64,000 nucleotides of DNA, from NCBI GenBank assembly GCA_032718475.1, contig JAUCBJ010003225.1, forward strand, positions 32,801 through 96,800. The letters run 5' to 3'. The position numbers and the translations under genes were made by a program. Under the pieces are notes generated by a model. It saw only the letters and a list, made by a program, of their open reading frames with translations. It did no database searches and was not told the origin of the DNA. How positions within the stretch are numbered: the stretch's first letter is position 1; every line of letters starts with the position of its first letter. Below, piece after piece: positions 23,081 through 34,885 of this stretch. Source of the DNA: Nemertoderma westbladi (lineage: Eukaryota; Xenacoelomorpha; Nemertodermatida; Nemertodermatidae).

Positions 23081-25117
23081 AATTAAAAAATTAATGAAGG
23101 CCAACTCTCCAGTGTTTGGAACTCATTCACCCCATTATTGTGGACATGTATAGGACAAAAAGAGTCCCCCAAGAACTGAAAAACAAATAAGTTGGTGCCA
23201 GCCCCAATGAAGGGCAATCTAACAACCCGTGGATCTTTTCGTGGAATCTCATTAATCCCGATTGCTGCAAAGCTATACAACAGAATTCTATTAAATCGAA
23301 TCAGGGATCCCGTTGAGAGACTGTTATGTGGGAACCAAAATGGGTTCCGTAAATATCGTGGGACCATGGAGCCTATTCTGGCACTTAGAAGGATAATCGA
23401 AGAGTTATCAATAAAGAAAGACAGACAACTTGCTATTTATTATCCTTGTTAATTTCTTTAAAGCCTTCGACTCTGTCTCCCGACCACTTATGTTCAGCAT
23501 ACTGGCAGCATGTGGGATCCCGGAGAAAATTATTGCAGCTATCAGATCACTGTGCGATGGTTCCATCGCGTTTGTTACTACTGCTGATACAGCTCGACTA
23601 GAGCTGACACAGCTCTAGTCGAAGTCTTATGGGGAGTCCTTCAGGGTGACACACTTTCACCATCGTTATTCGTAATTGGCTCATTCCAAAATAAAGTACG
23701 GGACATTCGAACACAATTTTGAACTTTGATTGCCTGTACAATGTTATCCACAGCACATATGCGCACAAAATGGTGCTTGGATTGAACTTTCGAATATCAG
23801 CTTACATATGGGTACCATTGACGAGTTGTCTGTCATCTGTCTAAGATTTGATCGCTAATAACTCTATCATTTATTGATGAAATTAAACCGAACTTTGTAC
23901 GTATTCAGTCTGTCAACAGTTTAGAAAGAATCTGGGGTTTACGGAATCAAAGGTCACATATCAGACAGTATGTCTGTTGGTACTAATAGTTTCAGAATTT
24001 TTTTTTATTTTGGTACACATTCTAGTCTGTCAAATTCTTTCAATTTCTGAAATTGTAAACAATTATTACTGTACTTACTGACCTTCTTATCTGCTAAAAA
24101 ATTAGATTTTGTGATATTTATTGTAAAGTACGGGACTTTACATGCATAAATCCAAAGATTAGTTGACTGAGGAATGATTCTTAGTTCAAATACATACTTA
24201 TTTATATGCTTCCCCCTACTAAAGCATTATATAACACTCCTGGCTTCACATATTACATTAATACAGTGCACTAAAATGTAATCGCCATTATAATGGTAAA
24301 GTATGGAACAATTTTCAATTGGCCGCCATGACATTTCTGAGGGAGTGAAGATAAAACTAATTGTTTCATAAGATGAAGCAACACAAACATGCTTTGCATT
24401 CCACTGGGTGATTAGGCTGAGTTAGGCCTGCTTCTTTGTGAATAAACTAAAAATTTCACTATTTTAGGTAAAGTATGGCACATAATATATGACTAACTTT
24501 CTCGATTTCAATCCAGAGGAATGAAACACTGGTCAAATTAAATGAAACCAAAAAAAATTCGAAAATGGGTTTGTTTTTGATTTGGTAGGCCTAAATGCTC
24601 AGAAATGTTAATTTATTGGTTATAACAAGTGCCTACAGCAAGCCAAACTTTAGCAAAGTACCTTACTGATCTAGACTTTGCTGATGACTTATGGGTACTG
24701 TTAGAATCACGAGAGGGAGCCGAAAGCCTCCTCTGCTTAATGGAACAAGTTGCTTCTAGTGTTGGTCTTTTTGTAAATTCCAAGAAGACCAATAACATGA
24801 AGGTCAATCTAGACAGCCCTCAAGAAATCTCTGATCGTAAGGGCATAAGCTCTAAGGATGGCTTTCTTGAACACGTGGATGACTTCTGCTACTTGGGATC
24901 ATGGATCAGAAAGTCAGGTGAAGACCTTCGAACACGTAACGGGAAGACATGGGCAGCGTTAAATTGTCTCTCCAGGATTTGGAAGTCGCATAGAATAAAA
25001 TGGAACCTTAACGTTTGATTATTTATGACAGCAGTAGTACCGTCAGTACTCTTATGAGAGTCCATGCTGGGCTCTAACTGTAGAGGATACCAAATCTCTG
25101 CATGGCACATTCACAAG
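23081..25117 (+). pseudogene. Decayed LINE reverse-transcriptase copy
   Basis: Non-LTR retrotransposon RT pieces in several frames: the fingers region RGISLIPIAAKLYNRILLNR and NQNGFRK (about 23240-23400), motif A KAFDSV (about 23460), motif B GVLQGDTLSP (about 23630), then, after an unrelated insertion (about 23681-24625), motif C FADDL with the downstream GLFVNSKKTN (about 24660-24790). Frameshifts and stops break it, and it ends at 25117 against the 20-bp-satellite element. The catalytic motif order is that of a LINE ORF2 RT. No endonuclease domain is visible. Clade not assigned. Confidence 0.85.
23681..24625. mobile_element. Insertion in the LINE with diverged ~172-bp repeats
   Basis: Splits the LINE RT between motif B and motif C. 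It contains GTAAAGTAYGGNAC at about 24123, 24295 and 24467, an even 172-bp spacing, with a second shared marker (GAGGAATGA-like) about 45 bp after each. A fourth copy of the first motif is at about 23693. No open frame or clear inverted ends. A non-autonomous element is likely; class unknown. Confidence 0.55.
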
Positions 25118-25650
25118 ATGCTGCGCTGTATGGCATACTTTTGGTTTTTTTATTCAATGTGTGGTGGGGTTTTTTTTCATGTATCATAGGAACGAATTAT
25201 TTCGCGAAAAAATTAATTGTTTCTCGCAAAAATGAATTGTTTCGCGTAAAAATTAATTGTTTCGCGTAAAAATTAATTGTTTCGCGTAAAAATTAATTGT
25301 TTCGCATAAAAATTAATTGTTACGCGCAAAAATGAATTGTTTCGCGTAAAAATTAATTGTTTCGCGTAAAAATTAATTGTTTCGCGTAAAAATTAATTGT
25401 CACGCGCAAAAATGAATTGTTTCGCGTAAAAATGAATTGTTTCGCGTAAAAATGAATTGTTTCGCGTAAAAATTAATTGTTTCGCGTAAAAATTAATTGT
25501 TTCGCGTAAAAATTAATTGTTACGCGCAAAAATGAATTGTTTCGCGTAAAAATCAATTGTTTCGCGTAAAAATGAATTGTTTCGCGTAAAAATTAATTGT
25601 TACGCGTAAAAATTATTTGTTTCTCGCAATTAACTGATTGGTGCTGAGTA
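25118..25650 (+). repeat. 20-bp satellite element, copy 1
   Basis: An array of about 21 units of the 20-mer TTCGCGTAAAAATTAATTGT (about 25199-25630) is preceded by a unique leader (25118-25198) containing TATGGCATAC and ATGTATCATAGGA. The leader recurs, inverted, at 38955-39030 beside the second array. There are no variable spacers, so it is a satellite and not CRISPR-like. It abuts the decayed LINE at 25117. Confidence 0.88.
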
Positions 25651-25734
25651 GTACTGCATTTCTGCACTTTGACTAAGGTACAACTGTACACCTATAGGCC
25701 TATTCTGTAAGCTAGGCTAGAGTTCCTGAAAACT

Positions 25735-26348
25735 TGGTGCCTTGGATCCGGAAGTCAGGTGAGGACCTTCGAATACGTAAGGGAAAGGCATGGGCAGCCT
25801 TGAATAGGCTTTCCAGGATTTGGAAGTCACCGAGAATTAATCGGAAACTGAAGGTCCGATTATTTATTTAGAGCAGCAGTAGTTCCAGTACTCCTCTACG
25901 GGAGTCCATGCTGGGCTCTAACTGCTGAGGACACCAAATCTCTGGATGGCACATTCACAAGAATGCTACGCCGGGTTCATTGTGTCATGTACAATGCACA
26001 CATTTCCAACCAGACACTATATAACATTCGAGGTGTCTCATTGGTTCCCCCAAGCTTGACACTAGAACAAAATCGCCTCCGCTTTGCAGGACATTGCTTT
26101 CGCCGTGAGGACCAGCCAGTGCATAAACTTGTACTTTGGCAGCCTCATGGAGTGAATAAGCATGGTGGACAGCCCATGACTTTCTTGAGACGCATCTTAA
26201 AGGACACTGGCCTTAAAGATGCGGATGATCTAGCAAATGTCATGGGTGATAGGGAGTTGTGGCGGTGCAATTGTGTTGACATGCCGGCACAGCATTCTTA
26301 AAAATGCAGCTGCAATGCAGCATGCCGATCCTAGTAGTAGTGGTGCCT
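25735..26348 (+). mobile_element. 5'-truncated LINE copy with 8-bp target duplication
   Basis: The insert 25743-26340 starts within the RT C-terminal region (WIRKSGEDLRIRKGKAWAAL) and ends with the family's 3' terminus (AAAAATGCAGCTGCAATGCA..) and a short (TAG)n tail. TGGTGCCT is repeated at 25735-25742 and 26341-26348. A frame break lies near 25865, and the 112-codon frame 25963-26301 is its longest intact piece. This copy overlaps in LINE coordinates with the older one ending at 25117, so the two are separate insertions. Confidence 0.88.
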
Positions 26349-26403
26349 GGTTCACACAGAACTAACTGACTAACAAACTATTAACATAACTTCCGATAAC
26401 TTT

Positions 26404-27570
26404 TGTTCGCGCTTTTAAGACCTTTTGGCAGTTTAACCCGCCAAATCTATATTTCTTCTAGGTTATAAATCTACTTTAGCATAGGACAAGTATTGAACAC
26501 CTATAATAATTCTAACATTAGCCGAAGCCAGTCTGTGCGCGACCATTCACCCGCTGGATATACCCGGGAGACTGGATTCGGATGCTTTAATTTGATTGCG
26601 GTGCAGGCCTACCGTACTATTCGATTGATCGTTAATATATAATCTCTGACAAATATTATTCACTTTCGGGAAATATTAGCAGTTCCTTTAGGACGTGGCG
26701 CTCTATCTATTTAAACAGAGCTATGACTTACACTATACACAACGGTATGTCTTATAGATCACCAAAGTGCATTCTTTAGGAAATGCTTTGTTACTCGGTC
26801 AAACACACACAGACTATTGCACACAACTGCACATTGAATTGCCGATATTCACTGATTTTAATCATATATAAAGAAAATAACAACCGACATTTGTAGGGCC
26901 TATTAAGTAGCATTGAACTCATTACAAACCACGATAATGTATGTCGCAAATTGTTATATGTAACCGGTCTCTCTAACCTTAGTGTATCAAGAAGATTGGG
27001 GTTTCTGATCGTTTATCAATATTCTCCAATTAATAATATGCAAACGAATGATACAATTAACAACACAGTAAATAGCAGTAAATAATGCAAGTGTACTTAA
27101 CCAAGATAACAGTTTGATGATCTTATAATTAAAGACGCTCTAATGTTAGAAAACATTCCACGGCCGGTGTTCTTAGGCGTGGGGGAAACGTCAGTACTGA
27201 ATCATGGGATTCTGCTGTACAGCTTTTACACAAAGGGAAAATCTCTGATTGGTCGAACTGACGTGGACACAGCTGATAGATGTCGTCATTTGAGCTGAGC
27301 AGAACAAAGAACCAAGGCTCCGTGCAGAGGCTCCATGTGTACAGCTCAGCTATTAGCTGTCGTCATAGTAACTGCACTGTTTCAAGAGTATTTCGGCTTT
27401 TGCGTCATAGAATTGCGGATTATGTCCGCTAAAGTACACATACAGAAGAAATTACTTTTATGTCCTCTAAAACACCAGTACAGTAAGGACACGGCCTTTT
27501 ATGCCTGGTAAACCAACTACAGAGTACTTTACGGGGAAAATAACCGGCTAATTACGCAAAAGCCTTTACA
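26404..27570 (-). repeat. 3' LTR of the BEL/Pao-type element
   Basis: 1,167 bp, TG..CA ends. Closely similar along its length to 36653-37814 and 59159-60359. The three share CACCCGCTGGATATACCCGG and TTCCTTTAGGACGTGGCGCT blocks. On the element strand its upstream neighbour is the tract ending GGGAGCGG. Confidence 0.93.
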
Positions 27571-27592
27571 CCGCTCCCAGAAAATGGGATTT
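27571..27592 (-). promoter_or_regulatory. Putative polypurine tract
   Basis: On the - strand, AATCCCATTTTCTGGGAGCGG directly precedes the LTR start TGTAAAGG. GGGAGCGG is the likely plus-strand primer; CCCA..TGGG can form a short hairpin. The same tract occurs at 60360-60382 in the second copy. Confidence 0.55.
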
Positions 27593-27648
27593 AAGTCTAT
27601 AAAATATAACAAATCACAGTTTCTAAAATATAAAAATACTCTAAACAG

Positions 27649-28300
27649 TTAGTCTTTCTTACGCGGACGGCGTTTACGCAGCTTTTTGAGGCTAGCAAGA
27701 GTCCTTTTCTCTTTGGGGCGAGCCACTTTACTAGGAGGGCTGTAACTCCTGGGTGAAGGGTGCAATATGATTGCATCAGAAGGTGTAGGATTATGGTCGG
27801 GGTATCCGCCGTTTCGATATGCTTCTCCTCGAGCTGATTTTCCTCCGCTCGTAGCTGGATACGTTCATCCAAAAACTCTCGCAGAGAATAGGATCGTCCA
27901 AGTTCGATAACTTCTTAGAGATTCTGGATTTCCCGATCGAACTGAGATATAGTTACTTTGTTTACCGCTTGGACTTGCTAGTGCAATTTACATTTATCTG
28001 AACAAGCGTAAGTTCTTTTTCTGATCTTTGTAGAATAGCGTCTAACTCATTTGGTACAACGCTCTCCGCCACTTTGGTGACAGGTTATATCGTGTTAAGC
28101 CGGGACGATGGTAAGGGTTAAACGGCGATATTAAATGTCCGCATCCCAATCCGGCTAGGTAGGATGGGCTAATATCTAGGAAGCCTACAACCGGGTGCCA
28201 CCGACTAATTGTTCAGGTAACACTAGATCATTGAGCAGTGAGTACAGCTCGGGAGGATCCGTCATACTAATAGGATCAAGAGTCTGAGGTCTCACTAGGG
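27649..28300 (-). pseudogene. Accessory frame with basic C-terminal tail, broken
   Basis: The last about 45 codons before the TAA at 27649-27651 match the end of the 283-aa ORF of the second element (..NPTPSDAI.LHPSPRSYSPP.K, then KEKRTLASLKKLRKRRPRKK). Upstream the frame is broken. Pieces in other frames read as charged, possibly coiled-coil sequence (LDERIQLRAEENQLEEK) and a short segment starting MTDPPELYSLLNDLVLPEQ. I recognise no family. The Arg/Lys-rich tail suggests nucleic-acid binding or a nuclear signal; that is inference. Confidence 0.6.
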
Positions 28301-28355
28301 AATGAGGAGGTCTGATCGAGTATTCCGAAACTCTGATCATTGGTTTATTTAAGGA

Positions 28356-29165
28356 TCATCTGAGTCGAACGAGCGTAGGTGATACATCGAACAAGTTTCG
28401 CTCGAAACTCCCGTAAATATAGCGAGTAAAACCGTGTTTAAAGCAACGTCTCCGCGGATGTTTATGTCTTTTCGTTTGTTGGTTGGATCTTGGGCATTCA
28501 TTGCAATAATACCAAAGACGCACGTCTTGTAGGGGAAACGCGGGTGATCGTTCTCCAGTTTTACAATATTCCTCCATCTGATCGAAGCTATCCGGTACAA
28601 CAGGTAGCGGTTGATCGGCGGTAAGATACATCATAGTGGAATAGAGCCGTTTGAGTTCTACCATGCGGTCATGAGGTATACCTTGAGGATATCGAGTTTC
28701 TAGATTCTGTTGACTGGTAATATCGAGATAGGTTTCTCTCAAGAATTCCAGGTATTTGGTGAAGTCGCTGCGTTTATCCGGCTCTTCAACATCTGCACTT
28801 TCGAGTCGGTTTCGAATATAATTTTCGTGTTCGAGTTTCAGTTTATCGTTCCGCTTCCGCTGGGTAGGATATTTAAATAAAACCATTTCCCTTTTGGTGT
28901 CTATATCGTCCGTATCATGTAGGTCGATAGGATGACCAGTAGTTAAGAAGTCCATATACATACCATTACGATGCGTATAGCGAGCGGTAAATTTTCTACA
29001 GTCCAACCCACGCGCAAGTTGCTCCCGGGAGATTGGCGGTTAGATATAATGACCATCGTCCTCCGTAGTAGTTGGACCAGGTAACATCAAGCTATCAACA
29101 AACGCTTGTAAAGGTAGAGTATATCGCTCCCTGATACCAAGATCATCATCTATCAACTCAATCAT
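28356..29165 (-). pseudogene. Unrecognised accessory ORF with one in-frame stop
   Basis: From an ATG at 29165 the frame runs 270 codons to 28356 and is interrupted only by a TAA at 29042-29040, 41 codons in. The N-terminal piece starts MIELIDDDLGIRERYTLPLQ. The main part (about 227 codons) is charged, with many Arg/Asp/Glu/Tyr residues. Near its end it carries a Cys/His cluster (YYCNECPRSNQQTKRHKH, then C and H) that could bind zinc. It lies between the missing pol and the 3' LTR, the place of env or accessory genes. It does not resemble a transmembrane envelope: there is no signal peptide or hydrophobic anchor. Function unknown. Confidence 0.6.
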
Positions 29166-30801
29166 ATCTGCTATATAAGTTTATCCATATTATAATGAGT
29201 TTATATTTAGGCGAGTGGGCGTCGCTGCCTACCCCTCTCTGCCCCCGGACAGTGCGAGATCCTCAGCGCTGGTGTACTTTCGTCGATGTGCCTATCGCCA
29301 ACGTCGTAGCTGCACAACGACTACAACAACCAGCACAAGTCACTCCACCGTCCGTCCCAAAGGCTTAGATATACTTCAGGTTCTTACTGGAGAGTTAGGG
29401 CTACTTTCACAATTGCGACTCGCTACTGTAAACACACCTTAGTAGTAACATTCACCTACAAACGCACAAATTCCACGTAACAGTCACAAATGGTACACAT
29501 TCTATCACACATTCGGGTCATTTGTCCGTTAGTCAAGTGCCTTCCAGAATGTCACGTTGTTATTATGTATTCTTGGATACTAGCGGTGTGCTATTTATTC
29601 CGTATGCTATTCAATGAGCAAGCTTTTTATTATTCTGTTAACTCGCTTCTAATTCTAGCGTGGTTGTTGCTATGGTGACATTATGGAAAGCTAGCGGTAG
29701 AATTAGGGTAATTCCCATGCATACAGATCTGGGATGCTATTTAATAGTAAGTCTTTAATGGTCAATATCATCTTTATACATGATTGTATGAATTTTATCG
29801 GCTATTGACTCTATATTGGAGATTCTCGCACACTAATACACTTAAGAGGTGAATCTCCGCTCCCATGATCTATTAATTAATGGAATTTTGGGAATATTAT
29901 AAATTGTATAAAATAACAATTTATCAAATTCATTAAAAAATGAATTTAAATTTATTCCCGTAATTTTATTATTTAATATTAAATAAACACAATTTTATTC
30001 CAGAACAAGTCTGGGGACTGGGATCCTTGATTCTAGGGATTTGTCCTTTTAAGAGTATCGGTAAGTGCTACGATATCTTAATCGACTAGAATTTTAAAGG
30101 ATCTAAAATTTAAGATTTTGTAAATATTAATAATTAATATTTAGGATGGGCACCAGTTTATTCCAGAACTTGTCTGGGGACGTTAACCACTGATTCTAGA
30201 ATTTGTCTTTCAAGTATATTGGTGGGTGCCGCGATATCTTAATCGACAAGAATTGCAGATGGTCAAAGGGTTTAACAGATTTATTTTGCGTTATACGCTA
30301 CTGTTAAAAGGACATCACGCTACTATATGTATTATTTAATATACGGTATGAGAGCAATATCGCACGAAGCAATGTCAGTGAGAAGAGGCAAGTCGTTTCC
30401 AAGGTCTACCCAGAGCTTGGTTTAGCCGAGACACGAGGATCTGAACTTTGCATTCCTAATACTCTACTTTACCAATAATACTTGAATATAGTAGTGGCTT
30501 TATTGTACTTTAATAAGTACGGATATTTCATCTTACTGTAGTCACGTATTTATAATATGATACGGACAGTAAGGAAAAGAAAAAGAATTATTTCTCGCCG
30601 TCGCACTAAATATAATATATAAGTAATTAAGTAATAAACACTAATATATTGCACTAATCTACTAAATAATCACTAAATAACATTCTACTAAATAAAATTA
30701 AAGAAAACGATTATAATAAAATTACATAATAATACATACATAATATAAAATAATAAAAATAAATATAAAATAATGTAGTCACACACCCACTCCGTATGTT
30801 G
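29166..30801. other. Non-coding gap where pol is expected
   Basis: No RT, RNase H or integrase motif is seen in any frame. It includes an imperfect tandem repeat (about 29994-30095 and 30157-30256, 162-bp offset; shared TTATTCCAGAAC, GTCTGGGGAC and GATATCTTAATCGAC). The rest is AT-rich filler. It looks like replacement of pol by unrelated or decayed DNA. Confidence 0.65.
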
Positions 30802-33800
30802 TTACGTTATGGAGTCCCTAGATATTTGTTGGATTAGGGAGGTGGTCGTGGGAAGAGTATCTTGCCTTCCATAGTTTCCGGACAGTTTTCGGTCTCTTTC
30901 CAGTAAACATAAACGACCAGCTGGGCGATTGAGTGGTTGTGTTACTTTCTCCGCTCCCTTGGCCTGTCTAATCTTCACCGGGGTAAGATGAGGAGGCCAT
31001 TCATCTTCTTTACTTAGGAAGTCGTCCTCATCCCAGTTATAAGGTTCCACTTGGCTGGTCGCGAAGTTCTTTATCGCTACCATTTTTACTGACCTTATGC
31101 TGTGTTCTCCTAGTTCATCCTGGGGGGTGGACAACGCGCCTACATAATAATCCGCTATTACGGTAGATTTCCAAACCTGCATAATTCCTGACATGTTTAG
31201 CTTAGTTCGGAACTTGGGTTGTCCAGCAAAGATGTCTTCGGCTAGTTCTTTGTCGATGAATGTTCCTGTACTACCGAGTCAAGGAGGGTGTTCACTACAT
31301 AATTCCTTTTAGGTCCGTGGACCCTTACCTGGACTACAGGAAATTCTCGGATTCCTACATTGGAAGGTGGCGCTTTCCAAGATGGTTGTCTGTCAGAAGT
31401 AGTTAGGGGGAGCTCGCTGTCGGTGTCCTTTTCATACGTAAGTGCTCGATACACTGCGGTATTTGTCAGGTAACAGGATTCGTTTTCGTCGGAGAATTCG
31501 TCCGTATAGAATCCTTCCATCTCGGAATATTGGTCAGTGTCGTTCACATCACTGAATTGGACATGTAGTTCGGACTCACTTACCTGACTCGGGCTGTTTC
31601 GTTCGAATTCCGTGTGCAACAAGATATGATGTTTTGCGCCGCACTTTGCACACCTTGCGTCGGAGTAACAGGTTCGCCGTTGGTGTCCTCGTCTGAGGCA
31701 ATTATAACACAACCGCTTATCCCACATGACTTCACGTCTATCCTTTAGTGATTTCCTCAGGAATTCATCACACGCATTTAAACGGTGGGGCCCGTCGCAC
31801 AGCACACATTTGGGCTTGATGTTACTTACTTTAACATGTGCTGTGTGGTGCACGCTCGTTCTTTCCTCGGGCTTTCTCACCTGAATTCTCTTAGGAGACG
31901 TAGGAGGAGTTTTTCTTACCTGTTCTCTCCTGTCATTGGTTCGAGACTTGAATTTACTTATGTCCTTAGTTGCTTTGTTGTCATAGTAAGATCTTTCAGT
32001 GTCTTTCCCGCTGTCTTCCTCTTGAGAAGCCTGGCCTTCGCCGTCGTCGGTATAACACACTGGTATTACCCTTCTCCTAGAAACGGGTTTCTCACTTACC
32101 TTGTTTTCCGGTGTCTTCTCTCTGGACTGCCTTAGGAGCTGTAATTTCACTTCTCCATCTAAGAATGACATGAGATCAGCCATGGTAGGGTCTCGTCGTT
32201 GTTGTTCCATCATATATAACACTTTCTTATCCCAGCGTGTACCTACTCCACCCTTCGGTAAAGTAGAAGCCACGGCTCCAATAACCATAGAACTCTGATA
32301 TTCATGAGACTTACCTAACCAATCCAATTGTCTACAGATCTCCTGAATCTCATCGGAAAACTCTATTATCCCGCTGCTAATGAACTTTCGGGGCGCTACT
32401 AATTTTGCGTACAAATACTTAGCTATGTTATTCCTATTACCATACCTGATGTTTAGTGTATCCCAAACTTGTCTTAATCCGTCTGGATGTCCAATAAACT
32501 TTAACGCCATTAACTTGGGAGGTCCTTCCTTCGATGAGGAATCTAAGTTTCTCTCCATTAGATAATACAGAGTTCTGTATGTTATCTTTATAATATTCAT
32601 TAAAAGGTAACCATTTCATCTCATCTTCATTGAACTTGACTATCTCTCCCACCTTTACCGCTTGCCGGGCTTCGGTTCTAGCCATTTGACGCGTAAAACT
32701 TTCTTGGGCCATCGTGTTATTTAATATCGAATTATCGGTATATAAATTTCTCGGATTATGATCGGGTCTATAGGGAATATCATTATCAACAGGTCTATAA
32801 TTACCCTTAATAGGGTTCACTATAGGAGTTTCTACTTCGCTAGCAGTATATATGCGTGTAGGCTCCACACCTTGCGCATGAGATACTTCAGACCTAACAG
32901 GATGACACATGGTTACCGGGGGTGGTGGTATACCCTTTTGAGAATTTACTAATTTATCGCGTTCTAACGCGATACTTTGCTGCACTTCTTGCAACTCTAA
33001 CCTACTTTCCCTTACTGTGCCCTTGAATTGCTGAACGGTCTCCTGCATCTGCCCGAGCAGGAGATCCATCCCCCGCCGTCTCTCATCCACCCATTCGACC
33101 GCCGAAGCGGGAGTCGCCAATGTTGTAGCGGGCGGACGAGGGACAACGGGCGACAAATCATGAATATTTCGCTCGGAGTCCAGGGCATGAACTGTCTCAT
33201 GGGCTGTTCTGCAGGGCACAGGTAGCTTGGTGCTGTGCAAAGGGAATTTAGAGGTAGGTTCAGGGAGTACAGGTGTCTCTACCACTGAAAGGGTGGCTTC
33301 GGGAACAGGCCTAATTATTTCAGGCTCATCTACTATAGTAGGGAGTCTTTCTATTGTAATTATTTGGTCTGTGGGTTCTGTACTACCTAAGTTGGTGTTA
33401 TTTAGTTGCCTTCTAACAGCTGGAGGCAAATCAGGCAATTTCTGACGGTGGGATGTTCTTTTACGTCTGCTTAGGTGAGATCTATTTCCTTTGCCTTCAG
33501 TATCGGTGGTATCGCCTTCCTCAGATGATGTATATCCCTGTCTTTTGGGAGTAGATCGATTCATCGTCTGCATATTACTAGCTGTTAACTGTTTATTTAT
33601 GCAGTCTTGATTCTCCTGAATATTTTCCAATTCTAATTGGGCGATCTCTTCAGCCGCTCTCCATTCTGCTTCTGCCGCTGCCATTGCCGCTTTTTTTTCC
33701 ATTTCGGCTGCTTTTCTTTTCGCTTCTGCCTCTGCCGCTGCCGCTTTTCTTTCCATTTCGGCTGCTTTACTTTCCTCTTCGGCTGCTTTCCTTTCCGCTT

Positions 33801-34492
33801 CTGCAGCTGCTACTGCTGCTTTCTTTCTGTCTTCTATACGTTTTTTCTTTACTTGTTCTTCTTGGACTCTTGTGATGCGGAGTTGTTCATCAAATTTAGC
33901 TTGGTTCGCAGCTAACATTTCCGCATCGATTGCGTCCAGCACAAGCTTGGTTCCTTCACTATTAGGGCTAAGCCCCTCCAGCCTTCTCCTCAACTCTTCA
34001 TCTCCTACAAAGCGTTGATAGTCTGACAGATAGATGTCAATAGCATCCCTCTTATGCGGTTTCTCTGCTGTCACTTCGCTTTCTTCTTGAGAAAAAGTGG
34101 CGTCGGTTGATTCGTCATAGGTTGGCCGCTCATCATAAACCTTATCCGCCATCTTCGCTCCGCGTTCGGGCGTCCGCTCATCAGTATCCGAACTACTGGA
34201 GCTATCGGGCCGCTGAAAACTAGGTTCTTGGCTAGCTTGGTTTGACAGCTGCTTCTTGATCCCGCTTGACTTGGGCCCGAGTGCCGATGATAGACCTATG
34301 GTGTTCTACTAGCCTAGGGTCTGACACTACTTCTGTAGGGATGGCCTTTCTTACAGCAGGAGGTGACTTAGACTTGGATCTAGGATGTTCTATACTTGGA
34401 TCTGGGTCACTGATCTTTTTAAGACACTGTCTAACAGTCATTCTTACACTATCTAGGAGACTATCCGACAGTGATTGGGTTGTGTCAGACAT
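30802..34492 (-). pseudogene. BEL/Pao-type Gag-protease, frameshifted
   Basis: Reading on the - strand: an N-terminal Ser/Pro-rich piece from ATG 34492; a frame change near 34235; then 34152-32437 with an Ala/Lys/Glu-rich coiled coil (about 33640-33915, repeated KAAEMERKAAAAEAE-like units), a Pro-rich linker and the start of the capsid-like DUF1759 region (KWLPFNEYYKDNI). A frame change near 32520 leads into 32600-31242 with QVWDTLNIRYGN, three Cys/His clusters (CVLCDGPHRLNAC, CYNCLRRGHQRRTC, CAKCGAKHHILLH) and the retropepsin start. A third frame change falls in the protease at about 31273, exactly at the catalytic LLDS(G). The remaining frame to 30802 is the rest of the protease region. The reading stops before any RT. 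Confidence 0.88.
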
Positions 34493-34633
34493 GTTTGTTT
34501 ACACAGTTGAATGCCTACGGCTATAAATACAGTTAAAGCAAGTCTAGTAATTCAGTATCACTGTTAGCCTAATAATTAATTACCGATACTGCTACTCAGT
34601 GGAGCGTGATATATACTGTATATAATATATTAG

Positions 34634-34885
34634 AATACCGGTATGCTTATAGTATATATAAGTATTATTACAGACTAGGTTTGTCACAGAATGCCGGTAG
34701 GTACTTTCAGCACAAATATATAAAAATATATAATAGGCCTATCGTGAATACCGGTATGCAATTTACACTTATAGTGTATATATATAAGTATAATTACAGA
34801 CTAGAATTAATTACAGAATACCGGTATAATTTCAGCCTAAAATTTATAGAAATAAATATAATAAGCCTATTGTAAATACCGGTAT
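34634..34885. repeat. Tandem repeat in the leader, ~113-128-bp units
   Basis: AATACCGGTATG starts units at 34634, 34747 and 34875. The units share TATATAAGTAT.ATTACAGACTAG and AATATAATA.GCCTAT blocks. Copies are clearly diverged. Confidence 0.75.

Noticed and set aside
25199-25630. CRISPR-like regularly spaced 20-mers
   Set aside because: Units are directly adjacent with no variable spacers, and the genome is eukaryotic. It is a satellite.
28356-29006. Envelope glycoprotein in the env position
   Set aside because: No signal peptide, transmembrane anchor or fusion-like hydrophobic segment; the composition is charged.
32437-32600. Programmed frameshift within Gag
   Set aside because: The frame change falls inside the DUF1759-like capsid region and is one of three single-base breaks. 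No slippery site with downstream structure was evident, so decay is more likely.
31785-34526. Several + strand open frames of 60-116 codons
   Set aside because: They are antisense shadows of the - strand Gag frames. The Phe/Leu/Cys-rich ones mirror the Ala/Lys/Glu-repeat coiled coil.
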